Shown here: one piece after another, positions 52,542 through 61,576 of the stretch | Layout of the letters: every line of letters begins with the position of its first letter | Position numbering within the stretch: the first letter of the stretch is position 1 | Assembly: GCA_937884635.1 (NCBI GenBank) | Contig: CALGBW010000008.1 | Location: 13,015 to 77,014 of the forward strand | Length of the DNA stretch: 64,000 bases | Direction: 5' to 3' | Source of the DNA: an uncultured Chlamydiaceae bacterium | GTDB lineage: Bacteria > Chlamydiota > Chlamydiia > Chlamydiales > Chlamydiaceae | Notes under the pieces: generated by a model | Told to the model about the DNA's origin: nothing | Database searches by the model: none | Seen by the model: only the letters and a program-made list of their open reading frames with translations | Made by a program: the position numbers and the translations under genes

Positions 52542-53144
52542 TTATGAATTGGTTGTTGTATCTTTAGCTGAAGAAACAACTTTATCGATCAAACCATAGG
52601 CGATTGCATCTTCTGCACCCATGAAAAAGTCTCGCTCAGAATCTGCTATGATTTTTTCTAAAGGCTGACCTGTATTTTCTGCTAAAATATTGGCTAAGTG
52701 TCTCTTCAATGTAATAATTTCTGCAGCTTGTAGCTGAATGTCTGCCGAAGTCCCTATAATGCCTCCTGAAGGTTGGTGGATCATCATACGACTATGAGGT
52801 AGCGCGTAACGCTTACCCTTAGTCCCTGCAGATAGCAAAAGGGCTCCCATAGAAGCAGCTTGACCAATGCAATAAGTGTTTACATCACAGCCTAAAAATT
52901 TAATTGTGTCATAGATGGCAAGACCAGCTGTAATATATCCCCCAGGCGAATTAATAAAGATCTGGATATCCTTTTTAGGATCTTCGGACATCAAAAATAA
53001 TAATTGAGCAATGACTGTATTAGCTAGGGGTTCCGTAATTTCCTGGCCTATCATCACTATACGATCCTTCAATAATCGGGAGTAGATGTCCATGGCTCGT
53101 TCGCCACGACCAGTATCTTCAACAACATAAGGCACTAATGTCAT
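52542..53144 (-). CDS. clpP: ATP-dependent Clp protease proteolytic subunit (ClpP2 type)
   Basis: 200 residues. The catalytic triad is seen: Ser in GQAASMGALLL, His in PHSRMMIHQPSGG and Asp in DSERDFFMGAEDAIAYG. The start MTLVPYVVEDTGRGERAMDI is typical of the chlamydial ClpP cotranscribed with clpX; Chlamydia has a second ClpP elsewhere, not in this window. It precedes clpX by 44 bp. A plausible promoter is at 53237-53265. Confidence 0.97.
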   Translation of the reverse strand: MTLVPYVVEDTGRGERAMDIYSRLLKDRIVMIGQEITEPLANTVIAQLLFLMSEDPKKDIQIFINSPGGYITAGLAIYDTIKFLGCDVNTYCIGQAASMGALLLSAGTKGKRYALPHSRMMIHQPSGGIIGTSADIQLQAAEIITLKRHLANILAENTGQPLEKIIADSERDFFMGAEDAIAYGLIDKVVSSAKDTTTNS

Positions 53145-53236
53145 TCGCTTTTCCTCTAATCATTAGTCTTCTATAGATCTATGGCATGCGCTGCCCGTGC
53201 TAAGAAAGGCTTCTGAGCCAATTTTCCCAAGAAAGC

Positions 53237-53265
53237 ATTACATCATAACAAGCGATACAATTCAA
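53237..53265 (-). promoter_or_regulatory. Candidate promoter of clpP-clpX-pcnB
   Basis: On the minus strand TTGAAT (53265-53260) and TGTAAT (53242-53237) are separated by 17 nt, about 93 bp before clpP. A similar TTGAATTGT box occurs upstream of brnQ at 42639-42647. Confidence 0.45.
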
Positions 53266-53381
53266 ATGCTTTTCCGGGCGATATGACCCGGTTCTGCAAT
53301 CAGAAGCAATCAAAGCAAAGCACTTTGTGATAAAGAATTTGCAATTAGAAAGCACGTAGAAAAAGCCAAAAACGAAGAGTT

Positions 53382-54710
53382 CTAAGAAACTACGGCACCA
53401 GCTTCTAATTCTTGTACTTTAGCAAGAACACAATCAATAGCTTTGTGATAAGTCAAACGTTCTCTTGCCATAAGAACCAATTCTTGAATCTCTTCATTGG
53501 AGATATCTTTAGGTGGTTGCAAGCCGAAGCGCTCTCTTGAACAAATGTCCATCATATGTTGGAGTTCTTCTCGACTAATGGACAATTTCTCATCAGAAAA
53601 GATCTTTTGAGATAAGAAAAGTAATTTAAGAGACTTCTTAGCTGCATCTTGAGCTGCTTGTAACAAGTCGGCTTTTTTCTCTTCTAGTTCAGCATCCGAA
53701 CAATACTCAACTAAACGAGCATTAAGAAGTTTTTCTCTCGTATGTAAAGAAACTCGTTCTTCTAGTAACCCGGCGGGGAGATCAAAATCTACTAACGCAG
53801 CTAAGGCGTCCTCAGCTTCTTTGAAGCGCTGTTGAGCGTGTTTACCTTTTGCCTGAGTTTCTAGTTGAATCATCAACTTACTCTTCAGATCTTCCAAAGA
53901 GTCAGCTTGTAATTGACGAGCTTTCTCGTCATCTAATTCAGGCGCGTCAATTTCGACGACAGCGCCCACTGTAAATGTCAAAGTATCCCCATGCAGGAAA
54001 GATTGAATTTCTGGGGAAGCAATAGTCTCGCTAACGCGATGACCGGATGACGCGCCTAAAAATTTTGCTTTAAACGCGTCGGTCATTTCTTCTTCGCATA
54101 ACTTGAAATATTTGTTTTCAAATACTGCTACGGGAGCCGAATCCTGCCCACTTTGAGATACATGCAAAGAAAGAGAAATAAAGTCTCCTTCTTGAGAAGG
54201 GCGTGTTACAGGAGATTTTTTAGCGAAGAAATACGAAATGTTTTTTAACCCCTCAGCCATTTCTTCATCTGTGATAGCTGGAACTTCGGAGCTAACATTT
54301 AGAGAAAGCTTGTTCCAGTCAATGCTGGGAACTACAGGCGCTGCTTCATAGGAGAACTCGACAAGGCCTCCATCTTCGATGCTGCACTGTTTTACAGATG
54401 TTGATGAAACAGATCGAGGGGAAATAGGCATCCTATCTCCTACAGAAGACAGAGCTTGGTAAGCAGAGTTGACAAGCAGCTGTTTTAGTTCTTTAGACAA
54501 CTGCTCGGGATAGCGCGAGGCAATGATTTCATCAGGAGCCTTGCCCTTGCGAAAGCCTGCTACAACGACTCCCTTTTTAATCTTTTTCAACGCATCTTTA
54601 TGAAACTTTTCCAAAAGTTGAGAAGAAACGACTACCTTAGCTGACACAGCACAGCCAGCAGATTCTTCTAAATTCACAGAAATTTGCTCGTTAGAAAAAT
54701 TGCGAGACAC
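53382..54710 (-). CDS. tig: Trigger factor
   Basis: 442 residues. A ribosome-associated chaperone and peptidyl-prolyl isomerase. The N-terminal ribosome-binding region contains GFRKGKAPDEIIA (family signature GFRxGKxP). A PPIase-like domain (about 160-245) and a helical C-terminal substrate-cradle follow. It starts MSRNFSNEQISVNLEESAG. The tRNA-Gly gene lies 33 bp upstream in the same direction, so the two could share a transcript. Confidence 0.94.
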   Translation of the reverse strand: MSRNFSNEQISVNLEESAGCAVSAKVVVSSQLLEKFHKDALKKIKKGVVVAGFRKGKAPDEIIASRYPEQLSKELKQLLVNSAYQALSSVGDRMPISPRSVSSTSVKQCSIEDGGLVEFSYEAAPVVPSIDWNKLSLNVSSEVPAITDEEMAEGLKNISYFFAKKSPVTRPSQEGDFISLSLHVSQSGQDSAPVAVFENKYFKLCEEEMTDAFKAKFLGASSGHRVSETIASPEIQSFLHGDTLTFTVGAVVEIDAPELDDEKARQLQADSLEDLKSKLMIQLETQAKGKHAQQRFKEAEDALAALVDFDLPAGLLEERVSLHTREKLLNARLVEYCSDAELEEKKADLLQAAQDAAKKSLKLLFLSQKIFSDEKLSISREELQHMMDICSRERFGLQPPKDISNEEIQELVLMARERLTYHKAIDCVLAKVQELEAGAVVS

Positions 54711-54743
54711 GGGAAACCCTTTTTTAAGATCAACTGGGAGAAA

Positions 54744-54815
<72 letters not shown>

Positions 54816-55057
54816 ATGAGGAAGGGAAATTCTAGATTTTTAGGGTTTTTTTAGCAATGAGAGATTGTTTGTGATGTGATGACTTTGATAATTTTTATTG
54901 TTTGCCTCTTGAGAATGGAGCTTTTGATAAAAGGAAAAATCGTATTGGTTGGGGCTATTTTTAGAGCAATTTTGAGTGTTAAAATTTTCGTTGATTTAGC
55001 TAAGGTAAACAGGTACAAGTAAGCTAGTTCTATCGGAACTCTATGTTTAGAGGAGAA

Positions 55058-58000
55058 ATGCTTAATTTTCGTAAGTTAAGAAGAGATTTTACCGCCAACA
55101 TTTTGCAGGATGGGAAAGAACTTTTTGATCAAGGCGCTGTGATTAATGCGAAAATCCTGTCTATGAATGGAGAAACCGTATGTATAGGAGCGCAGATTCG
55201 AGGCGCCTATGACAACGTGTATGAGTGTGAAATAGAAATCGATAGAGCTGAGTCCGATACCATAGATTCCAATTGTGACTGTTCCTATAACTACGACTGC
55301 CAGCATATTGTGGCATTATTATTCTATCTGGAACAGTACTTCAATGAGATGGTCGTTGCCTATTCTAAAGAGGCAGATCTTGAAGCAAATGAAGAAATCA
55401 ATGAAGAAGTGAAAAAAGAGCTTCAGGAGACATTCGTAGCGGCCGCTACAAGAGAAGAAGAGCGTAAGGATAGAGAGTATCAGAAAGAAATACTCAGAGA
55501 ATATAGCCATGCTGCTAATGCGTTAAGTGAAAATCCATTTTTCCTCCCTCCAGAGTATTTAGAAAAGGATAGCGCTGAGCTAGCAGTATTGTTTGTCGCG
55601 AATAACGATGAGGTATTTCGTCCGAACCAACCGATCGAATTTCAGTTGGTTTTGCGTCTTCCGGGTCGTTCTAAACCGTTTTATATTTCTAATATTAAAA
55701 CTTTCTTTGAAGGAGTTTTATATCAAGAGCCGATTGTACTAAATGGGAAGAGGTTTTTCTTCACCATGCAATCATTTTCTGCATCAGATCGTAAATTGAT
55801 TGATTTGTTAGTGCGTTATGTTCGCTATAACACGCAGACTTCAGAAGAAAAACTTTTGAAGTCCGCGTACCTTACCCCACCTTCTTTGGGTACGATTTTG
55901 GCAAAAATGTATGAACATCAGCTTGCAGATTGGGGAAATGGACAGCCTTGTGAACGGGAAAGTTTTCAGGGGATTTTTTGCGGTACTTTGGAAGAACCGC
56001 TTTGTTGGTCTACAGCGCCAGCAAGAATGAAATTTCATTTAGATTACTTTGACACGCCATATAAGGCGCTTTTGATGAAACCGCTTGTTGTGGTTGATGA
56101 TGATGAATTACAGCCAGAGCATGCTGTGTTGTTGGAATCCAATGTTCCTGGGGTCATCCATAACAACGTGTATCATCATTTTGCTCCACAGATTAAGAGG
56201 GCGCATTTACGTTCCTTTTCTCGTTTAAGGGATATAGCTATTCCTGAGGCTCTTTTTGGTTCATTTAGAGAAAATGCTTTGCCTGTTTTTCAAAAATACG
56301 CTGATATTGCCAATGCAAATGTACTCAACGCTTGTGTGACTTTACCGTATGTTGAGGACATCAAGGGTGTTTGTGATATCAGCTATTTAGATGGAGAGCT
56401 AGAAGCCAGATTGTTTTTCATTTATGACGGTGTAAAGGTCCCAGCTACATCATTTGCTTTACAGTACCAGGACATACTGCCTTTTGTGCGGGAGGATGGT
56501 ATTTTAGCGAGGAACCTTGTAGAGGAAAGAAAGGTTCTGGAAGAAGTCTTTTCGGGGTTCATCTATGATGAACGTGATGGAGCTTTTCATGTAAAGAGTG
56601 AGAAGAAGATTGTCGAATTCATGACGGAAACAATCCCTAGTAACCAGAATAGGATTACTTTTAATTGTCCAGAGACTTTATCGGATCAGTTTGTCTACGA
56701 TGAAACGGTATTTGAGCTTGCTTTCAGAGAAGGTGAGGATATCAATTACTATGAGGCAGAGCTTAAAGTAAATGGCTTGTTGAAAGGAGTAAGCCTAGAT
56801 CTTTTGTGGGATTGTATTACAGCTAAGAAGTGTTTCTTGGAGCTTCCTAAGAAAGGTGCTCAGGTTAAGAATCCTCGTAGAGGAAAGAATTCTGGTGGTT
56901 CAAGGTTGCCATGTATTCTTGTCCTAGATTTGGAAAAAATCGCTCCTGTTGTGCAAATTTTTAATGAAATCGGCTTTAAAACTTTGGATGATTTTGTAGA
57001 AAAATGTCCTTTATGGAGTCTAACAGGGATATCTGCTGATTTATTTGTCGGTCTGCCCGTGCATTTCAGCATGACAGAGAAACTGATGGAAATTCAAAAA
57101 CAAATTCGTGGGGAAGTTGAGTTTGATTTCCAAGCAGTGCCTACACAAATTCAAGCCACATTACGTAGTTATCAAACAGAAGGTGTCCATTGGCTAGAAC
57201 GGTTAAGGAAAATGCACCTTAACGGAATTTTGGCTGACGATATGGGGCTTGGGAAGACCTTACAAGCTATTATTGCCGTAACTCAGAGTCGATTGGAAAA
57301 AGGGCAGGGATGTTCTCTCGTTGTGTGCCCCACTTCCTTGGTATATAACTGGAAAGAAGAATTTCGTAAATTCAATCCAGAGTTTAAGGCTTTAGTTGTA
57401 GATGGAGCTCCTTCACAAAGGAGAAGGCAGCTAGCTGCTTTAGCGGATTATGATGTGGCGATTACGTCGTATAATCTTCTGCAGAAAGACATCGATATTT
57501 ATAAAGATTTTTCTTTCGATTACGTAGTGCTTGATGAAGCGCATCACATTAAAAATCGCACAACGCGTAACGCTAAATCTGTAAAAATGATTCGAGCCAG
57601 ACACAGATTGATTTTGACTGGTACTCCTATAGAAAATTCATTAGAGGAGTTATGGAGTCTCTTTGACTTTTTGATGCCAGGGCTGCTTAGCAGTTATGAC
57701 CGCTTTGTTGGTAAGTACATTCGTACGGGTAATTACATGGGGAACAAGGCAGATAATATGGTCGCTTTGAAGAAAAAGGTAGCCCCATTCATCTTACGTC
57801 GTATGAAAGAGGACGTGTTAGAAGATTTGCCGCCTGTATCAGAGATTCTGTACCACTGCCACCTCACAGAATCACAGAAGGAGTTGTATCAGTCCTATGC
57901 TGCATCAGCTAAACAGGAGTTATCTCGTTTAGTCAAACAGGAAGGATTTGATCGGATCCATATTCATGTGTTAGCTACGTTGACCCGTTTGAAACAAATT

Positions 58001-58558
58001 TGTTGTCACCCAGCTATTTTTGCGAAGGATTCGCCAGAACCAGGAGATTCAGCTAAATACGATATGTTAATGGAGCTATTATCTTCTCTTATTGACTCAG
58101 GACATAAGACAGTTGTATTTAGTCAATATACCAAGATGCTGAGCATCATTAGAAAAGATTTAGAAGTTCGAGGAGTTCCCTTTGTTTATTTAGATGGTTC
58201 CACCAAGAACAGGTTGGAGTTAGTCAATCAGTTCAATGCAGATCCTAACTTGTTGGTGTTCTTGGTTTCTCTAAAAGCTGGAGGAACAGGTTTGAATCTC
58301 GTCGGAGCGGATACAGTGATTCACTATGATATGTGGTGGAATCCTGCTGTGGAAAGTCAGGCAACAGATCGTGTGCATAGAATAGGGCAAAATCGTTCGG
58401 TTTCTTCGTACAAATTGGTTACGTTGAATACGATTGAGGAAAAAATTCTTACGTTGCAGAACAGGAAAAAGGGTCTTGTAAAGAAAGTGATCAATTCTGA
58501 TGATGAAGTCGTCTCCAAGTTGACTTGGGAAGAAGTGCTAGAATTGCTACAGATATAG
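55058..58558 (+). CDS. SNF2/SWI-family helicase with SWIM zinc finger (CT708-like)
   Basis: 1166 residues from the ATG at 55058, preceded by AGAGGAG (an ATG five codons earlier has no site). An N-terminal SWIM finger CDCSYNYDCQHI (about residues 73-84) precedes a long variable region, then a SNF2 ATPase with ADDMGLGKTLQ (motif I), LDEAHHIKN (DEAH, motif II), LTGTPIENS (III), GGTGLNLVGAD (V) and DRVHRIGQNR (VI). The paralogue at 37774 shares this layout. mreB starts 3 bp downstream. Likely a DNA translocase involved in chromosome or transcription remodelling; inferred. Confidence 0.93.
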   Translation: MLNFRKLRRDFTANILQDGKELFDQGAVINAKILSMNGETVCIGAQIRGAYDNVYECEIEIDRAESDTIDSNCDCSYNYDCQHIVALLFYLEQYFNEMVVAYSKEADLEANEEINEEVKKELQETFVAAATREEERKDREYQKEILREYSHAANALSENPFFLPPEYLEKDSAELAVLFVANNDEVFRPNQPIEFQLVLRLPGRSKPFYISNIKTFFEGVLYQEPIVLNGKRFFFTMQSFSASDRKLIDLLVRYVRYNTQTSEEKLLKSAYLTPPSLGTILAKMYEHQLADWGNGQPCERESFQGIFCGTLEEPLCWSTAPARMKFHLDYFDTPYKALLMKPLVVVDDDELQPEHAVLLESNVPGVIHNNVYHHFAPQIKRAHLRSFSRLRDIAIPEALFGSFRENALPVFQKYADIANANVLNACVTLPYVEDIKGVCDISYLDGELEARLFFIYDGVKVPATSFALQYQDILPFVREDGILARNLVEERKVLEEVFSGFIYDERDGAFHVKSEKKIVEFMTETIPSNQNRITFNCPETLSDQFVYDETVFELAFREGEDINYYEAELKVNGLLKGVSLDLLWDCITAKKCFLELPKKGAQVKNPRRGKNSGGSRLPCILVLDLEKIAPVVQIFNEIGFKTLDDFVEKCPLWSLTGISADLFVGLPVHFSMTEKLMEIQKQIRGEVEFDFQAVPTQIQATLRSYQTEGVHWLERLRKMHLNGILADDMGLGKTLQAIIAVTQSRLEKGQGCSLVVCPTSLVYNWKEEFRKFNPEFKALVVDGAPSQRRRQLAALADYDVAITSYNLLQKDIDIYKDFSFDYVVLDEAHHIKNRTTRNAKSVKMIRARHRLILTGTPIENSLEELWSLFDFLMPGLLSSYDRFVGKYIRTGNYMGNKADNMVALKKKVAPFILRRMKEDVLEDLPPVSEILYHCHLTESQKELYQSYAASAKQELSRLVKQEGFDRIHIHVLATLTRLKQICCHPAIFAKDSPEPGDSAKYDMLMELLSSLIDSGHKTVVFSQYTKMLSIIRKDLEVRGVPFVYLDGSTKNRLELVNQFNADPNLLVFLVSLKAGGTGLNLVGADTVIHYDMWWNPAVESQATDRVHRIGQNRSVSSYKLVTLNTIEEKILTLQNRKKGLVKKVINSDDEVVSKLTWEEVLELLQI

Positions 58559-58561
58559 TAT

Positions 58562-59662
58562 ATGAGCCCACATAGAAGCTTATACAAGATCAAAAATCTC
58601 TCTAACCGGTTGTATAATAAAGCGCTCGGTCGTTTCGATCGAGTGTTTAACTTTTTTTCAGGGAATGTTGGCATTGACCTAGGTACGGCTAATACCCTAG
58701 TCTATGTGCGAGGAAGGGGCATTGTTTTAAGTGAACCTTCTGTGGTGGCTGTGGATGCGCAAACGCATGCTGTACTTGCAGTTGGCCATAAAGCGAAGGC
58801 CATGTTAGGTAAAACACCAAGAAAAATCATGGCTGTTCGCCCTATGAAGGATGGCGTGATCGCAGATTTTGAGATTGCCGAAGGTATGTTAAAGGCCTTG
58901 ATTAAGCGGGTTACACCATCAAGGAGTATGTTTCGTCCGCGTATTCTGATAGCAGTTCCCTCTGGTATTACTGGTGTTGAGAAGCGTGCTGTCGAAGATT
59001 CTGCTTTGCATGCAGGAGCGCAGGAGGTAATTTTAATAGAAGAACCAATGGCTGCTGCTATTGGTGTAGACCTCCCTGTGCATGAACCTGCTGCTAGTAT
59101 GATTATTGATATTGGTGGTGGAACAACAGAGATTGCTATTATTTCACTCGGTGGGATTGTAGAGTCTCGTTCTCTGCGTATTGCTGGAGATGAGTTTGAT
59201 GAGTGTATTATTAATTACATGCGTCGAACGTATAATTTAATGATAGGCCCTCGCACGGCAGAAGAGATTAAGATTACTATTGGTTCTGCTTATCCTTTGG
59301 GTGATCATGAATTAGAGATGGAAGTACGGGGCCGAGATCAGGTTGCGGGATTGCCTATTACCAAGCGTATTAATTCTGTAGAGATTCGAGAATGTCTAGC
59401 AGAGCCAATTCAGCAGATTATCGAATGTGTACGTTTAACCTTGGAAAAATGTCCGCCTGAATTGTCAGCTGATTTAGTAGAACGGGGAATGGTTTTAGCT
59501 GGAGGAGGCGCCTTGATTAAGGGATTAGACAAGGCTCTCAGTAAGCATACCGGGTTATCTGTCATTACTGCTCCTCACCCTTTACTTGCTGTATGTCTAG
59601 GCACTGGAAAGGCTTTGGAGCATTTGGATCAGTTGAAAAAGCGGAAAGGAAGTTTAGTATGA
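58562..59662 (+). CDS. mreB: Rod-shape-determining actin homologue MreB
   Basis: 366 residues. Actin-fold ATPase: GNVGIDLGTANTLVYV (phosphate 1), IDIGGGTTEIAIISLG (phosphate 2) and VLAGGGALIKGLDKAL (adenosine). A roughly 34-residue basic N-terminal extension precedes the family start, as described for chlamydial MreB, where it helps membrane association. In Chlamydia, which lacks FtsZ, MreB has been implicated in division. The gene sits 3 bp after the SNF2 gene and overlaps pckA by 4 bp. Confidence 0.96.
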   Translation: MSPHRSLYKIKNLSNRLYNKALGRFDRVFNFFSGNVGIDLGTANTLVYVRGRGIVLSEPSVVAVDAQTHAVLAVGHKAKAMLGKTPRKIMAVRPMKDGVIADFEIAEGMLKALIKRVTPSRSMFRPRILIAVPSGITGVEKRAVEDSALHAGAQEVILIEEPMAAAIGVDLPVHEPAASMIIDIGGGTTEIAIISLGGIVESRSLRIAGDEFDECIINYMRRTYNLMIGPRTAEEIKITIGSAYPLGDHELEMEVRGRDQVAGLPITKRINSVEIRECLAEPIQQIIECVRLTLEKCPPELSADLVERGMVLAGGGALIKGLDKALSKHTGLSVITAPHPLLAVCLGTGKALEHLDQLKKRKGSLV

Positions 59663-61464
59663 CCGAGTGGGAACAACATATTGTTCATAAAGGCCTTATC
59701 GATTGGATCAAATCTGTCATAGAACTTGTAACTCCGGACTCTGTATATCTCTGTGATGGTTCGGATGCAGAGTACGAGGGTTTGTGTGACAAGATGCAAG
59801 ACCTCGGTATGTTTATCCCTTTGAATGCAGAAAAACACCCGAACTGTTACTTAGTCCGTTCTTCCCCTTCCGATGTAGCTCGAGTAGAACAATTCACGTT
59901 TATTTGTACAAATTCAAAAGAAGAAGCAGGGCCTACGAATAATTGGCGAGATCCTAAGGAAATGAGAGCGGAACTTCATGGTTTGTTCCAAGGCTGCATG
60001 AAAGGACGCACGCTATACATAGTCCCTTTTTGTATGGGGCCTTTGCATTCTCCTTTCTCTTTAATTGGAGTCGAGTTAACCGATTCCCCTTATGTTGTTT
60101 GCTCTATGCGTATCATGACGCGTATGGGACAAGCTGTTTTAGATTTCTTAGGGGAATCAGGAGAATTTCATCGTTGCTTGCATAGCGTGGGTTGCCCTTT
60201 ATCTGAAGGAGAAAAGGATGTAGCTTGGCCTTGCAATCCTGAAAATATGCGTATTGTGCACTTCCAAGATGATGCAAGTGTGATGTCATTTGGTAGTGGA
60301 TACGGAGGTAATGCCCTGTTAGGGAAGAAGTGTGTTGCTTTGCGTTTAGCTTCTTATAAAGCCCGTAAAGAGGGCTGGCTTGCTGAGCACATGTTGATTA
60401 TTGGTGTAACCAACCCTGAGGGAAGGAAGAAATACTTTGCAGCTTCTTTCCCTAGTGCTTGTGGAAAGACAAACCTAGCAATGTTAATGCCTAAACTTCC
60501 AGGGTGGAAGGTGGAATGTTTAGGAGATGATATTGCCTGGATTCGTCCTGGCCCGGGAGGACAATTGTATGCCGTAAATCCTGAATTTGGATTTTTTGGT
60601 GTGGCGCCAGGGACATCTGCAGATACAAACCCTAATGCTTTAGCAACCTGCCATGCGGATACTTTGTTTACAAATGTAGCCTTGACACCCGATGGTGATG
60701 TATGGTGGGAGGGACTGACAAAAGAGCCCCCAGCTGGCTTAATAGATTGGCTTGGAAATGCTTGGAACCCAGAGAAAGATCCTGCTGCACATCCTAATTC
60801 TCGGTTTACAGCAAAGTTAGATCACTGTCCGTCTTTAGATCCACAGTGGAATAATCCTGAAGGGGTGCCACTTTCAGCTATTATTTTCGGAGGCCGCCGC
60901 TCTGATACGATACCGTTAGTATACGAGGCTTTGAGTTGGCAACATGGGGTGACGATTGGAGCTGGGATGTCCTCTACAACGACAGCTGCGATTGTTGGAG
61001 AGCAGGGGAAACTGCGTCATGACCCATTTGCTATGCTGCCATTTTGCGGCTATAACATGGCTTATTACTTTGATCATTGGTTGTCGTTTGCTGCAGATTC
61101 AGATAGAAAACTGCCTAAGATTTATGGCGTCAATTGGTTCCGGAAAAATGCAGAAGGCAAATTTATGTGGCCCGGTTTTAGTGAAAACCTAAGGGTTTTA
61201 GAATGGATTTTCCGTAGAACTGATGGGGAAGAAGATATTGCAGTTAAAACACCTGTAGGTTTTGTTCCTTCTGCATCCGGTCTTCGTTTAGATGGATTAA
61301 ATGTATCTGAACAGGTTATGCAAGAGCTGCTGTCTATAGATGTGTCTGGTTGGTTATCAGAGGTTTCGGAAATTAGAAGCTATTTCCAAATTTTTGGTGA
61401 TAAGTTGCCTCAGGCCATTTCTGATGAATTACTCAGAATAGAGAATGAACTAAAAAATAATTAA
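59659..61464 (+). CDS. pckA: Phosphoenolpyruvate carboxykinase (GTP)
   Basis: 601 residues from the ATG at 59659, which overlaps the mreB stop (ATGA). It interconverts oxaloacetate and PEP using GTP. The kinase-1 loop FPSACGKTNLAMLMP, the metal site in GDDIAWI, and the GTP-type family pieces FGSGYGGNALLGKKC and GVAPGTSADTNP are visible; RRSDTIPLVYEA follows. It links with eno in this window as the gateway between glycolytic and TCA intermediates. A very AT-rich inverted repeat lies just downstream. Confidence 0.96.
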   Translation: MTEWEQHIVHKGLIDWIKSVIELVTPDSVYLCDGSDAEYEGLCDKMQDLGMFIPLNAEKHPNCYLVRSSPSDVARVEQFTFICTNSKEEAGPTNNWRDPKEMRAELHGLFQGCMKGRTLYIVPFCMGPLHSPFSLIGVELTDSPYVVCSMRIMTRMGQAVLDFLGESGEFHRCLHSVGCPLSEGEKDVAWPCNPENMRIVHFQDDASVMSFGSGYGGNALLGKKCVALRLASYKARKEGWLAEHMLIIGVTNPEGRKKYFAASFPSACGKTNLAMLMPKLPGWKVECLGDDIAWIRPGPGGQLYAVNPEFGFFGVAPGTSADTNPNALATCHADTLFTNVALTPDGDVWWEGLTKEPPAGLIDWLGNAWNPEKDPAAHPNSRFTAKLDHCPSLDPQWNNPEGVPLSAIIFGGRRSDTIPLVYEALSWQHGVTIGAGMSSTTTAAIVGEQGKLRHDPFAMLPFCGYNMAYYFDHWLSFAADSDRKLPKIYGVNWFRKNAEGKFMWPGFSENLRVLEWIFRRTDGEEDIAVKTPVGFVPSASGLRLDGLNVSEQVMQELLSIDVSGWLSEVSEIRSYFQIFGDKLPQAISDELLRIENELKNN

Positions 61465-61499
61465 AAATAGAAGTTGTTAGTTATTCGTATTTTAGTTTT

Positions 61500-61562
61500 A
61501 GAACAATTATTTTTTATTTTTTAAAAAATTTTTTATTTTTAAAATTAAGAAATAATTGTTCT
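61500..61562. promoter_or_regulatory. 13-bp inverted repeat in an extreme AT island upstream of the DUF582 gene
   Basis: AGAACAATTATTT (61500-61512) and AAATAATTGTTCT (61550-61562) are exact reverse complements, with 37 nt of almost pure A/T between. The right arm ends 14 bp before the DUF582 start codon. It could be the pckA terminator, the binding site of a regulator, or a bendable late-promoter element. Confidence 0.5.
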
Positions 61563-61576
61563 GATTCTGAATTCGT

